From Lachnospiraceae bacterium UBA7182 (lineage in GTDB: Bacteria > Bacillota > Clostridia > Lachnospirales > Lachnospiraceae): 52,602 nt of DNA. Location: contig DKVI01000012.1 of assembly GCA_002491115.1 (NCBI GenBank), positions 1-52,602 of the forward strand, in the 5' to 3' direction. Made by a program: the position numbers and the translations under genes. Shown one piece after another: positions 16,331 to 25,200 of the stretch (its first letter is position 1; every line of letters starts with the position of its first letter). The notes under the pieces are model-generated. The model worked only from the letters and a program-made list of their open reading frames with translations, searched no databases and was not told where the DNA came from.

Positions 16331-17733
16331 GAGACATAAAACGCAGACTGGAAACCTATTCCTTTTTCGACCGCACAGGCATCGCGGCGCATCTTACCTC
16401 CATGGCAGAAAAAGGCTGGATGATCGAAAAACTGACGAATTTCGGCTGGATCTACCGGAGGACAGGGCCAAAACGGCTGACTTTCTGCGTCACCTATTAC
16501 CCGGAAGCCTCCGATTTCGATCCGGCTCCTGACGAAAATCAGAATACTTTTTATGACTTCTGCCAACACTCCGGCTGGACTCTGGCCGCTTCATCCGCAC
16601 AGATGCAGATTTTTTATACGAATCAGGAACAGCCTGTCCCCATCGAGACGGACCCTGAACTGGAAATAAAGAATATACACCGCGCGGCAAAGCGGGGATT
16701 TCTGCCCGGTTACATCCTTCTGCTGATCGTCACACTTTTAAACAGCGGACTGTTTATCTATACGCTGGACACAGACCCTGTCAGACTGCTCTCCAGCAAT
16801 ACCAACCTGTTTACCGGTTCCTGCTGGCTGCTTCTTCTGCTCCTCTGCACGGCGGAACTGGGCGGATATTTTTCCTGGCGGTTCAAGGCGCAAAAAGCGG
16901 CAAAGCGGGGTGAATTTCTGCCTTTTAAAAGCACGCGCCGGATACAGCGTGCTGCTGTTTTCTATGTATTATCTGCAGGTTTATGCTGGCTTGTGGGCAG
17001 AATTGTGTCCGGTTCCCCTTTGCAGGGCTTCCTTTCGGTCATGATGGTTCTGTATATGGCCGCGCTCTTCTTTTTTGTCAATTTTTTTAAAGAAGCCCTT
17101 AAGAAAAGAAACACACCCGCCAAAGTCAATCAGTTTGTCACTGTTTTCTCCTGCTTTGTGCTGGGCCTTACTTTTATGGGAGTTTTAACCTTTGCCACTC
17201 TGTACGCTTCCGGCCGGGGATGGTTCGCGGGAAAAAACGACACTTATGAATATCACGGAAGTACGTTCACCGTCTATCTGGATGATCTGCCTCTGACGGT
17301 GGAAGATCTGCTGGATGTGGAATATGACGGATATATCAGGCAGCGGACCGGCGACGAATCCTTTCTGTTAAGGCAATTTGAGATGGAACAGCAGGCCAGG
17401 CTGGATGCAGAACATTTTGGCGATATGCCCGGACTCCGATATACGATTACGGAAGTCAGGCTTCCGTTTCTCTATAACCTGTGCAAAGACGCCCTGCTGC
17501 GAAAGCAGAACGTCACTCGCAACCTGCATACACCGGAAGGGCAAAAAAGCCTGTACCAGCCTGCGGATGCCGCGCCCTGGGATGCCCTGGAAGCCTACCG
17601 GCTGTTCGACCAGGACACCGGCGCAAGGAACCGTTACCTGCTGTGTTATGAAAAGCGCTTCATTGAGATCGACTTTGACTGGGAGCCGACTTCGGAGCAG
17701 ATGGAAATTGTGACGAAACGGCTGGATTTATAA
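16327..17733 (+). CDS. DUF2812 domain membrane protein
   Basis: The 468-residue protein begins with the DUF2812 domain (about residues 1-125), recognisable by YSFFDRTGIAAHLTSMAEKGW and FCVTYYPEASDFDP. About five transmembrane helices follow (around residues 125-300), then a C-terminal extracytoplasmic part of about 160 residues. DUF2812 genes commonly sit directly after padR, as here with a four-base overlap, and are probably the regulator's main target. The molecular function is unknown. The operon ends at the terminator 17757-17805. Confidence 0.87.
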   Translation: MRDIKRRLETYSFFDRTGIAAHLTSMAEKGWMIEKLTNFGWIYRRTGPKRLTFCVTYYPEASDFDPAPDENQNTFYDFCQHSGWTLAASSAQMQIFYTNQEQPVPIETDPELEIKNIHRAAKRGFLPGYILLLIVTLLNSGLFIYTLDTDPVRLLSSNTNLFTGSCWLLLLLLCTAELGGYFSWRFKAQKAAKRGEFLPFKSTRRIQRAAVFYVLSAGLCWLVGRIVSGSPLQGFLSVMMVLYMAALFFFVNFFKEALKKRNTPAKVNQFVTVFSCFVLGLTFMGVLTFATLYASGRGWFAGKNDTYEYHGSTFTVYLDDLPLTVEDLLDVEYDGYIRQRTGDESFLLRQFEMEQQARLDAEHFGDMPGLRYTITEVRLPFLYNLCKDALLRKQNVTRNLHTPEGQKSLYQPADAAPWDALEAYRLFDQDTGARNRYLLCYEKRFIEIDFDWEPTSEQMEIVTKRLDL

Positions 17734-17756
17734 AATCTCAAATATGTTATCACATA

Positions 17757-17805
17757 AAATAAAGGGCTTCCCATGACTTTTTATATCATGGAAAACCCTT
17801 TATTT
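17757..17805 (+). terminator. Terminator between convergent genes
   Basis: An AAATAAAGGG / CCCTTTATTT stem with an inner CCATGA / TCATGG stem lies between the DUF2812 gene and the convergent GGGtGRT gene. A/T-rich flanks make it usable in both directions. Confidence 0.75.
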
Positions 17806-17815
17806 AAGCAGATTT

Positions 17816-18826
17816 TTAGAATTTCCCGGCGTCTGCCGCTTCCTGTACGGAAACAGCCACCGCAACAGTCATGCCGACCATGGGGTTGTTGCCTGCGCCG
17901 ATCAGACCCATCATCTCAACGTGAGCCGGAACGGAGGAAGAACCTGCGAACTGCGCGTCAGAGTGCATACGGCCCAAGGTATCGGTCATACCGTAGGAAG
18001 CCGGTCCGGCCGCCATGTTGTCCGGGTGAAGGGTACGGCCTGTACCGCCGCCGGATGCAACGGAAAAATATTTCTTTCCTGCTTCTGTTCTCTCTTTTTT
18101 ATAAGTACCTGCTACCGGGTGCTGGAAACGGGTCGGATTGGTGGAGTTACCGGTGATGGAGACATCCACATTCTCTTTCCACATGATAGCAACGCCTTCC
18201 GGAACGCTGTTTGCGCCGTAGCAGTTGACTTTCGCGCGAAGCCCCTCAGAATAGGATTTGCGGAATACTTCCTTTACTTCGTTGGTATATGGATCATATT
18301 CGGTCTCTACATGGGTAAAGCCATTGATCCGGGAGATGATCTGAGCCGCGTCTTTGCCAAGTCCGTTCAGGATGACGCGAAGCGGTTTTTTACGGACTTT
18401 ATTCGCTTTCTCTGCAATACCGATTGCGCCTTCAGCAGCCGCGAAAGATTCGTGCCCTGCAAGGAATGCGAAACAGTCGGTCTCCTCTTCCAGGAGCATC
18501 TTGCCCAGATTGCCGTGCCCAAGGCCTACTTTACGGGTATCTGCAACCGAACCCGGAATACAGAATGCCTGAAGGCCTTCGCCGATCGCCGCTGCCGCAT
18601 CTGCAGCTTTTCTGCAGTTTTTCTTGATCGCGATGGCAGCGCCTACAATATAAGCCCAGCATGCGTTCTCAAAACAGATCGGCTGAATCGATCTTACCTG
18701 TGCGTATACGTCCAGTCCTGCGTCTTTTGTAATCTTTTCAGCTTCCTCAAGAGAAGCAATTCCATAGCTGTTTAATACAGCGTTGATTTTATCAATACGT
18801 CTTTCATATGATTCAAATAATGCCAT
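17816..18826 (-). CDS. GGGtGRT family protein
   Basis: The 336-residue protein carries the eponymous motif in SVASGGGTGRTLHPDNMAA and the conserved KVGLGHGNLGKML and GHESFAAAEGAIGI segments of this family found mainly in anaerobic Firmicutes. It is soluble and has near-full family length. Its biochemical role is not established; its partner 20 bases upstream is an iron-sulfur scaffold-like protein, so a role linked to cluster chemistry is inferred. I chose the ATG at 18826 because GGAGG lies nine bases before it; the ATG at 18832 is only three bases from that site. It is the second cistron of the pair and ends at the shared terminator. Confidence 0.85.
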   Translation of the reverse strand: MALFESYERRIDKINAVLNSYGIASLEEAEKITKDAGLDVYAQVRSIQPICFENACWAYIVGAAIAIKKNCRKAADAAAAIGEGLQAFCIPGSVADTRKVGLGHGNLGKMLLEEETDCFAFLAGHESFAAAEGAIGIAEKANKVRKKPLRVILNGLGKDAAQIISRINGFTHVETEYDPYTNEVKEVFRKSYSEGLRAKVNCYGANSVPEGVAIMWKENVDVSITGNSTNPTRFQHPVAGTYKKERTEAGKKYFSVASGGGTGRTLHPDNMAAGPASYGMTDTLGRMHSDAQFAGSSSVPAHVEMMGLIGAGNNPMVGMTVAVAVSVQEAADAGKF

Positions 18827-18846
18827 TTTCATCTACCTCCTCGGAA

Positions 18847-19539
18847 TCACTCTTTACGCGGGTCAATGATCTTAACCGCATCTGCCACACGGCCGTACTG
18901 GCCTTTTGCCTTTTCCCATGCAGTATTAGGGTCATCGCCCTTTTTGATAAAGTCAGTCATCTTTCCAAGGGACACATACTGATATCCGATAATCTGATCC
19001 TCTGCATCCAATGCGATACCGGTCACATAACCTTCTGCCATCTCCAGATAACGGGGGCCTTTTGCCAGTGTGCCGTACATGGTACCGATCTGGGAACGGA
19101 GTCCTTTGCCCAGGTCCTCAAGGCCAGCACCAACAGCAAGTCCGTCCTCAGAGAATGCAGACTGGGAACGTCCATAGACGATCTGCAGGAACAGCTCTCT
19201 CATGGCGGTGTTGATAGCGTCGCATACCAGGTCTGTGTTCAGAGCTTCCAGAACCGTTAAGCCAGGAAGAATCTCAGAAGCCATAGCTGCGGAATGAGTC
19301 ATGCCGGAACATCCAAGCGTCTCGATGAGCGCCTCCTGGATAATCCCTTCTTTTACATTCAGGGACAGTTTACATGCACCCTGCTGCGGCGCACACCAGC
19401 CGATTCCGTGTGTAAAACCGGAGATGTCTTTGACTTCTTTTGCCTGCACCCATTTTGCTTCTTCCGGAATCGGAGCAGCGCCATGATGAACGCCCTGCGC
19501 TACCGGACACATTTCTTCTACTTCACGCGAATAAATCAT
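18847..19539 (-). CDS. NifU-like iron-sulfur cluster scaffold protein
   Basis: The 230-residue protein has an N-terminal IscU/NifU-like fold with cysteines spaced as cluster ligands: CPVAQG near the start, GWCAPQQGACKLS and ETLGCSGMTHSAAMASEI, then LVCDAINTAM. A C-terminal extension of about 100 residues is not present in standard IscU. It is the usual genetic partner of GGGtGRT proteins. It would assemble or deliver an iron-sulfur cluster, perhaps to its neighbour. GGAG lies 10 bases upstream of the start. No IscS, HesB or Suf genes are nearby, so it is not part of a general assembly operon. Confidence 0.85.
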   Translation of the reverse strand: MIYSREVEEMCPVAQGVHHGAAPIPEEAKWVQAKEVKDISGFTHGIGWCAPQQGACKLSLNVKEGIIQEALIETLGCSGMTHSAAMASEILPGLTVLEALNTDLVCDAINTAMRELFLQIVYGRSQSAFSEDGLAVGAGLEDLGKGLRSQIGTMYGTLAKGPRYLEMAEGYVTGIALDAEDQIIGYQYVSLGKMTDFIKKGDDPNTAWEKAKGQYGRVADAVKIIDPRKE

Positions 19540-19660
19540 TTGTTTGAAACTCCTTTCAAGTTATCATATTAGGCCGTAAGGGGTAAGGCCTCATACATGT
19601 TTATTTTCTCACAAATCGACCGGATAGTCCAGCAATTTTTTCCTGATCATGAAAAAAGAG

Positions 19661-20212
19661 TTACATTTCAGGCCAGTCAGGTTCTTCCAGCGTATCGAAT
19701 CCCTCCATCTTCCTTGCGCCGTAGACGCTGGGATAGTATCCTTCCTGCCCTTTGTATCTGGTATTCTGCCAGCCTACCGTAAACCTGTAATATCTGGTTA
19801 CCTGGATCTGCGTAAATACATCTTCCACATCAAATTTTCCCTCTAAAGAATCCTCCGTGATCTCGTATCTTTGCTCAATCCCGTCTTTGTCTTCGCAGAT
19901 AAATATGTAAACCTCTTCGCTTCCACCATCCTCATTCTCACGGCTTACAGTTGTCTTATCGACAACTTTTACTTCCTGCATCCATGTCTCGGGCGTCCGC
20001 CCGGAACTGCTGTTTCCTGCCCATGTCAGCAGCAGGATAAACAAAAAGATCAGCGCCAGTCCGCCCAGGATCTTTCTTATATCCATCTCTACCACCATGG
20101 AATCTTCCATCTGTGCTCCTTTACGAACCCCGATCGCGATCAGTATAAGACCCACTATAATCAGCACGATAGCGCCTGCCAGGATCAGTCTTACGCCGCC
20201 CATTCCTATCAT
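19661..20212 (-). CDS. Hypothetical membrane protein with two N-terminal helices
   Basis: The 183-residue protein starts at ATG 20212, eight bases after AAAGGAGG; the frame extends further upstream without a binding site. Two hydrophobic helices (LILAGAIVLIIVGLILIAIG and, after a short charged loop, ILGGLALIFLFILLLTWAG) are followed by a roughly 110-residue extracytoplasmic beta-rich domain. This contains VVDKTTVSRENEDGGSEEVY, VTRYYRFTVGWQ and repeated Tyr/Asp. The pattern resembles DUF3592-like membrane proteins but I cannot assign a family. It stands alone on the minus strand, downstream of the GT-C-like gene. Confidence 0.75.
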   Translation of the reverse strand: MIGMGGVRLILAGAIVLIIVGLILIAIGVRKGAQMEDSMVVEMDIRKILGGLALIFLFILLLTWAGNSSSGRTPETWMQEVKVVDKTTVSRENEDGGSEEVYIFICEDKDGIEQRYEITEDSLEGKFDVEDVFTQIQVTRYYRFTVGWQNTRYKGQEGYYPSVYGARKMEGFDTLEEPDWPEM

Positions 20213-20289
20213 ATTACTATTTCCTCCTTTATTCCGCTCTTGCTGTATCTGATTATACAGCATTCCCGGACAATTTACCACCGATTTTC

Positions 20290-20324
20290 AAAAAGCCCCT
20301 CAGGCAAATGCTGTGAGAGGCTTT
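20290..20324 (-). terminator. Terminator of the GT-C-like gene
   Basis: On the minus strand AAAGCCTCTCA pairs with TGAGGGGCTTT, followed by TTTG. It lies just after the stop of the gene at 20332. Confidence 0.75.
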
Positions 20325-20331
20325 AGAGCGC

Positions 20332-21996
20332 TTACGTATGATTTCTTAACATTGCCACTCCCCGTTTCATTTCTACAGGAGTATATCCGGCTTCCTCAAA
20401 ATATCCGGCAAGTTCCGTCTCCAGAGGGTCTTCGATCAGTTCCGGGATATATACCAGATCCGGCATTTCATGTGCCTGTTCATAGTAGCGCGCAAGCAGA
20501 CTGCCCTCTGCCGGTATCTCCCAGGTCGTATAGGAAGCTGCCCTGGCGTCCGCGTCAAGATAGATCCAGGGCGCCAGCCCGGCCACCAGCAGGCGGCTGT
20601 CTTTCGTAAGCCCCAGACTTTGCATATCCGAAAGGGTTTCCTGATAGAGCTCCTGATTTTCCTTTGTGGTACGGATTCCCTTCATGGGGCCTTCTGTCAT
20701 AGGGGCGTTCAGCGCAGGCAGCGGATCATCCCCCCATACATAAGTTACTCTCAGGCGGGCCGTCGTCAGGATCTGAATACCGCAGACACAAAAGAAAAGC
20801 ACACAGGCGGCAGAAGGCTTTTTCCACGTTTTCAGATGATCCCACAACAGATAGACGGACGACGCGGACACCAGCCAGTAAGCCGAAGATACGGCCAGAA
20901 TCCCCGTATCCGCGGCCATGTGGATTAAATAAGTAATAAACAGCGCCGGAAGATACCAGCAGATAAAAATTCTCTTCTTCCGCTCCGGATTTGTCATATA
21001 GGCGGCCAGGCCAAGAAAACTTACGGGAACCTGGATAAAATTCATGGGCACATGATCCCAGATCAGGCCGTAATACAGTAAATAAGCAGCCGTTACCATT
21101 CCTGCCGCTCCCATATAAAACCAGCCGGGGATACGCTTTTTTTTGTCCAGAAAAAACAAAAGCCCGCAGATTCCCGCCGTACAAAGCACGCCGCCATAGT
21201 AACGCCACATGCGCTCGATGTATTTTATTGTCTTCTCCCATACCGGCTTCTGACGTTCAGCGTCGTTGATAATAGGGTCCAGGCTTTGGATGACTTCCTG
21301 CAGGCTGCCTCTGGAAAATACAAATAACAGAAAAACGATCAGCACAAGCCCCGCCCCCACCGTCAGCCAGAACAGGCTGTGCCAGCACACTACACCGGTT
21401 TTCTGTTTCCTGCATACAGTGTTGACGATGCAAAACAGCCCATAGACCAGGTATAAAAACAATGTATAAGGATTCGCCAGCACTGTAAAAGCGGTCAGAA
21501 TCCCCAGAAGAATCCATCCTCCTTTCCCCCACTTCCTGCCGCTGGCAAGAGCACAGAAAATCAAATACAAAAAGGCAATCGCCAGCGTATTATAGGAAAA
21601 CGCGCTGATATTAAAGGGAGCGAACACAAAATAGGATATCCCGCAGACCGCCGCCGGAAGTCTTTGTTCTTTCATCAGGCCAAAGCCTGCACAGGCCACT
21701 GCCGCCTGGAATATCACAAAGGAAATCCTTGTAACCAGCACAATCCCCTCTGTCCCCCCTAAAATACAGGTCACAAGCCATACGAAAGGATAGAGAAGAA
21801 ATGTAAATAACTGTCCGTTGTTCCATTCGTCCACCAGCATGCCGTCCCCCTGAACGAATCGGCGTGTCATACTCAGGTAATAAATCTCGTCATTTTTGTT
21901 AAATCCGTAAAACTGCCGGAAGATAAATACAATCCCCAGCGCCAGCAGGCAAAGCAAAAATACTGCCGTTATTTTCTTTTCTGTTTTTTTCTGCAT
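20332..21996 (-). CDS. Polytopic membrane protein, probable GT-C type glycosyltransferase
   Basis: The 554-residue protein has about a dozen membrane helices. The first extracytoplasmic loop contains NKNDEIYYLSMTRRFVQGDG, an acidic-residue motif placed where GT-C enzymes (PMT, ArnT and related) have their catalytic Asp/Glu. A C-terminal soluble part of about 130 residues follows. GT-C enzymes move sugars from lipid-linked donors onto lipids or proteins outside the membrane; donor and acceptor here are unknown. I chose ATG 21996, preceded by AGGAAGG, rather than the ATG at 22032. A promoter is visible at 22108-22136 and a terminator after the stop. Confidence 0.75.
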   Translation of the reverse strand: MQKKTEKKITAVFLLCLLALGIVFIFRQFYGFNKNDEIYYLSMTRRFVQGDGMLVDEWNNGQLFTFLLYPFVWLVTCILGGTEGIVLVTRISFVIFQAAVACAGFGLMKEQRLPAAVCGISYFVFAPFNISAFSYNTLAIAFLYLIFCALASGRKWGKGGWILLGILTAFTVLANPYTLFLYLVYGLFCIVNTVCRKQKTGVVCWHSLFWLTVGAGLVLIVFLLFVFSRGSLQEVIQSLDPIINDAERQKPVWEKTIKYIERMWRYYGGVLCTAGICGLLFFLDKKKRIPGWFYMGAAGMVTAAYLLYYGLIWDHVPMNFIQVPVSFLGLAAYMTNPERKKRIFICWYLPALFITYLIHMAADTGILAVSSAYWLVSASSVYLLWDHLKTWKKPSAACVLFFCVCGIQILTTARLRVTYVWGDDPLPALNAPMTEGPMKGIRTTKENQELYQETLSDMQSLGLTKDSRLLVAGLAPWIYLDADARAASYTTWEIPAEGSLLARYYEQAHEMPDLVYIPELIEDPLETELAGYFEEAGYTPVEMKRGVAMLRNHT

Positions 21997-22107
21997 AAGG
22001 TCCTTCCTCTTGTTTCCTTTCAGGTTCCGCATCCGCTGCCCGGCGAATATGCTGACTCATTGCAACATGCGAATCCAAAATCATCTGCAAAAGCAATATC
22101 AATGACC

Positions 22108-22136
22108 ATAATACCACAAGCCGGCTGTTTTTCCAA
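22108..22136 (-). promoter_or_regulatory. Extended -10 promoter of the GT-C-like gene
   Basis: On the minus strand TTGGAA (22136-22131) and TGG-TATTAT (-10 at 22113-22108) are separated by 17 bases. The TGn extension compensates for the weak -35. Confidence 0.6.
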
Positions 22137-22174
22137 TCAAATATAACTCCCATCTTCAAAAGCGATATACAAGC

Positions 22175-22217
22175 GTATCCCCCCTTACAAGGCCAAACAC
22201 CTTATAAGGGGGGATAC
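22175..22217. repeat. Long near-perfect hairpin without T tract
   Basis: GTATCCCCCCTTACAAGG at 22175-22192 pairs with CCTTATAAGGGGGGATAC at 22200-22217: 17 of 18 positions match around a 7-base loop. It lies about 50 bases after the stop of the Tp47-like gene. Neither strand has a T run behind the stem, so it is an unusual terminator, an mRNA 3' stabiliser, or an unrelated palindrome. The rest of the 22033-22267 gap holds only the promoter at 22108-22136. Confidence 0.7.
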
Positions 22218-22267
22218 TGTATTATGAGTTATTCAAAGCAAATACTGAAAACTGGCATGTTATAAAA

Positions 22268-25200
22268 TTATATTGTACGTGTCCCTGTATAGTTACCTTT
22301 CCCTTTTATTGTGGTTTTATTCTTGTTGACAGTATAATCCACACCTTCTTTCAGCATGCTTCTTCCGTCCATTACGACAAGTTTACCACCGGCATCCTTC
22401 GTCACTGCAATCGAATCGTCCTTTATATTTTTAGCAGTGATCTTGAAGGTTACGGTTTTTGTCAGTCCGTATCTACCCAGACCTGTAATTACGGCTTTAG
22501 CAGTTCCTTTATTCAGGTTATTGATATAGGATATTGTATAATCTGTCCCTTCTGTCAATGTCGAGGAACCCATGGTAACCGTAAGTTTCGGCGTATGCAG
22601 TCTGCCTGTATAGCCTTCGGGTGATATTTTAGCAGTCTTTACTTTCGAAATTTTTACCTCATAATAATGACAGGTGGTTTCGAAGGTTCCGGAATAATTT
22701 CCTGTTCCCTGAATCGTAACCGGGCAAATGCCATTGGTATCCGGTGTGCCGGGCGTAACGTTGTAGTCTTTGCCGCTACTCAGTTTCTTTTTGCCCCATT
22801 TTACTACAGGTTTGGGAACGGCGCTGCCTTTTTTAAGCACATCTGCGCAGGTCACCGTAATATCATCCGCCTCCAGACTCTTACCTGCAATCGTAAAAGA
22901 AGCTGAGGCTGTGCCATTATATGCTCCTTTACCGGTAACCGTTACCGTAGCCGGTGTTCCGGTCACCCTGGTATTATTGCTGTATTTCACTTTATAATTC
23001 TTTGCGGAAAGAACGTTCCCGTCATAGCTTACATAAACAGTCGGTTTAATTGCTTTTCCGGTATATGTAACTTCTTTTTCCGCAAGATAGACATACAGAC
23101 CCTTCTGGGCGGTATTTACATAACTAAAGCTTAAATCCACATAGCCCGGTACAGATACCGCGATCTCATAGATGCCTTCTTCTTTCACAGGCGCCGCTTC
23201 TTTATTCAGGCTTCCGTCGGCATTGATGACTGCCACAGCACCTCTTCCGGAAGCCGCATAAGAAACTTTGTTAACCGAAACGGCTGTGATTGCTTTCAGA
23301 TACGCATCAAAATCCGCCTGGGCAGAACCGGCTTTTAGTACCAGTTTATTAGTTTCAGAATCATACGCAGCAGGCAGATCAGAAGTATTCAGACTAAAGG
23401 AAGCCTGCATATCTGCATAAATGTTTTGCCTGTCGTGAACTGTCAGCGTATAAACGCCTTTTGCCGCCCCGCCAAATGTAATCTTCGTTTTCGTAGCCGT
23501 AATGCTGCCTGCAGTGTTTCCGCCGGCGTCTTTTACGATATACTCCGCGTCAAAGCCTTTCGGCATTCCGGTAATCTTTACCTTGGCGCTTCCTTTACCA
23601 AGCAACGCGTCTGCCACTGTCAGTGTATAGTTAAATTTCACCGGCACATAAACAGGTGTCTTTAATGGAACTACATAGATACCGCTGCTGGTATAGTAGG
23701 TAACCTGATTGATCGTCTGACCCATCATCTTTGCATAATGCGCAGAGGATGTGGGGCAGCCGTGCACTGCATCCGTGAATCCTGTACACCAGGAGAGCCT
23801 GGTCTTCTGCCAGATATTTTCCATATGGCGCAGACCATAGTCACTGCCCTCTTCCGTGCCGATCACGACTCCATATATGCTGGATACCTCATTCAAAGCA
23901 TCACAGGTCAGGTTAAGCTGGTAATCTCCGTAACTTGTTTCCGTGAGAAATTCTGCGTCTGCCGCTTCCAGTGTGACAGCTTCGCCCCGGATCGCTCCGA
24001 AGATCAGAGTTCCGTCGTCCCCTACAGACACTTCCTTATACATCGCAGGAGCTTCATCCAGTATATAATAAGAATAGCTGGGCTTCTCAAACAGAGCCTC
24101 TTTTCCTTTATAGGTGGTCGTACTGGTCTGGCCTCTGTTGGTCACGGTGATCTCTACAAAATCCGCGTCTGTCACCATCGTATAGTTTGACAGATCCGTT
24201 GTTCCTGATATTTTCACCGGGAAGATCACGCCTGTGATATCTGAACCGTCAGCATTCACATGATAAGATCCGCCTGCCAGTGTCCCTGTCCTGGTCTTAT
24301 TCAAAGTTGCCGACGTAAATGCATCCACCGGATATGCGTTATTCAGGTCTGCCTGATAGAAATCCGCATAGGGGATATTCATCAGTACCCAGTCATAATC
24401 TACCGTATAGTCAAAGGTTACAGCATCCTTATAGCCCAAAGCTGCTACGGATATTTTGTAAGTTCCTCTTTTTACAACAGGTTTCGCGTCTGTCTTTAAA
24501 CTTCCGTCAGCATTGATGATCACGACAGCACCCCTGCCGGAAGCCGCATAGGATGTTTCATTTACTCTAACAGACGAAATCGCTTTTACAAATTTCTCCA
24601 GATCTTCCTGGCTGTATCCTTCCGCCGGCACCAGTTTAAGGCTTTCTGCATCATATTTAACCGGCATATTGGCGGTTGAAAGCACAAAGGATGTCTGAAT
24701 ATCCGCATATTTATTTCCTTTGTCATGGATCAGCAGCGTATATTCACCGTTTGCTGCGTCTTTGGCAAAGGTGACGGTTCCTTTTCCGTCCGCAACGGTT
24801 ACGGCAGCGTCTTTTAATCCGTCCACGGTGTATTCCGGGCTGTAATCCTCCGGCATGCCGGTAAGCTCTACGGCCGTGCTGCCGCTGTCAAGCATCGCGT
24901 CTGCCACTGTCAGCGTATAAGCAAATTTCACAGGCACATAGACGGATTCTTTCAAAGGGACTTCATAAATACCGTCACTGGTATAATAAGTCACCCGATT
25001 GATCTTCTGCCCCATGATCGTTTTATAATGCTCAGAAGATGTGGGGCAGCCATGCACATCTTTGGTAAATCCGGTCGCCCAGGAAAGTTTCGTCTTTTGC
25101 CAGATGTTCTCCATATGGCGCAGACCATAGTCACTGCCTTCTTCTGTGTGAAGAATTACGCCGTAAATAACCTCTGCTTTGGACAGTTCTTCCTGCGTCA

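Noticed and set aside
19635..19657. Terminator after the hypothetical membrane protein gene
   Set aside because: The TTTTTTC/GAAAAAA arms form only a weak A/T stem; evidence is too thin.
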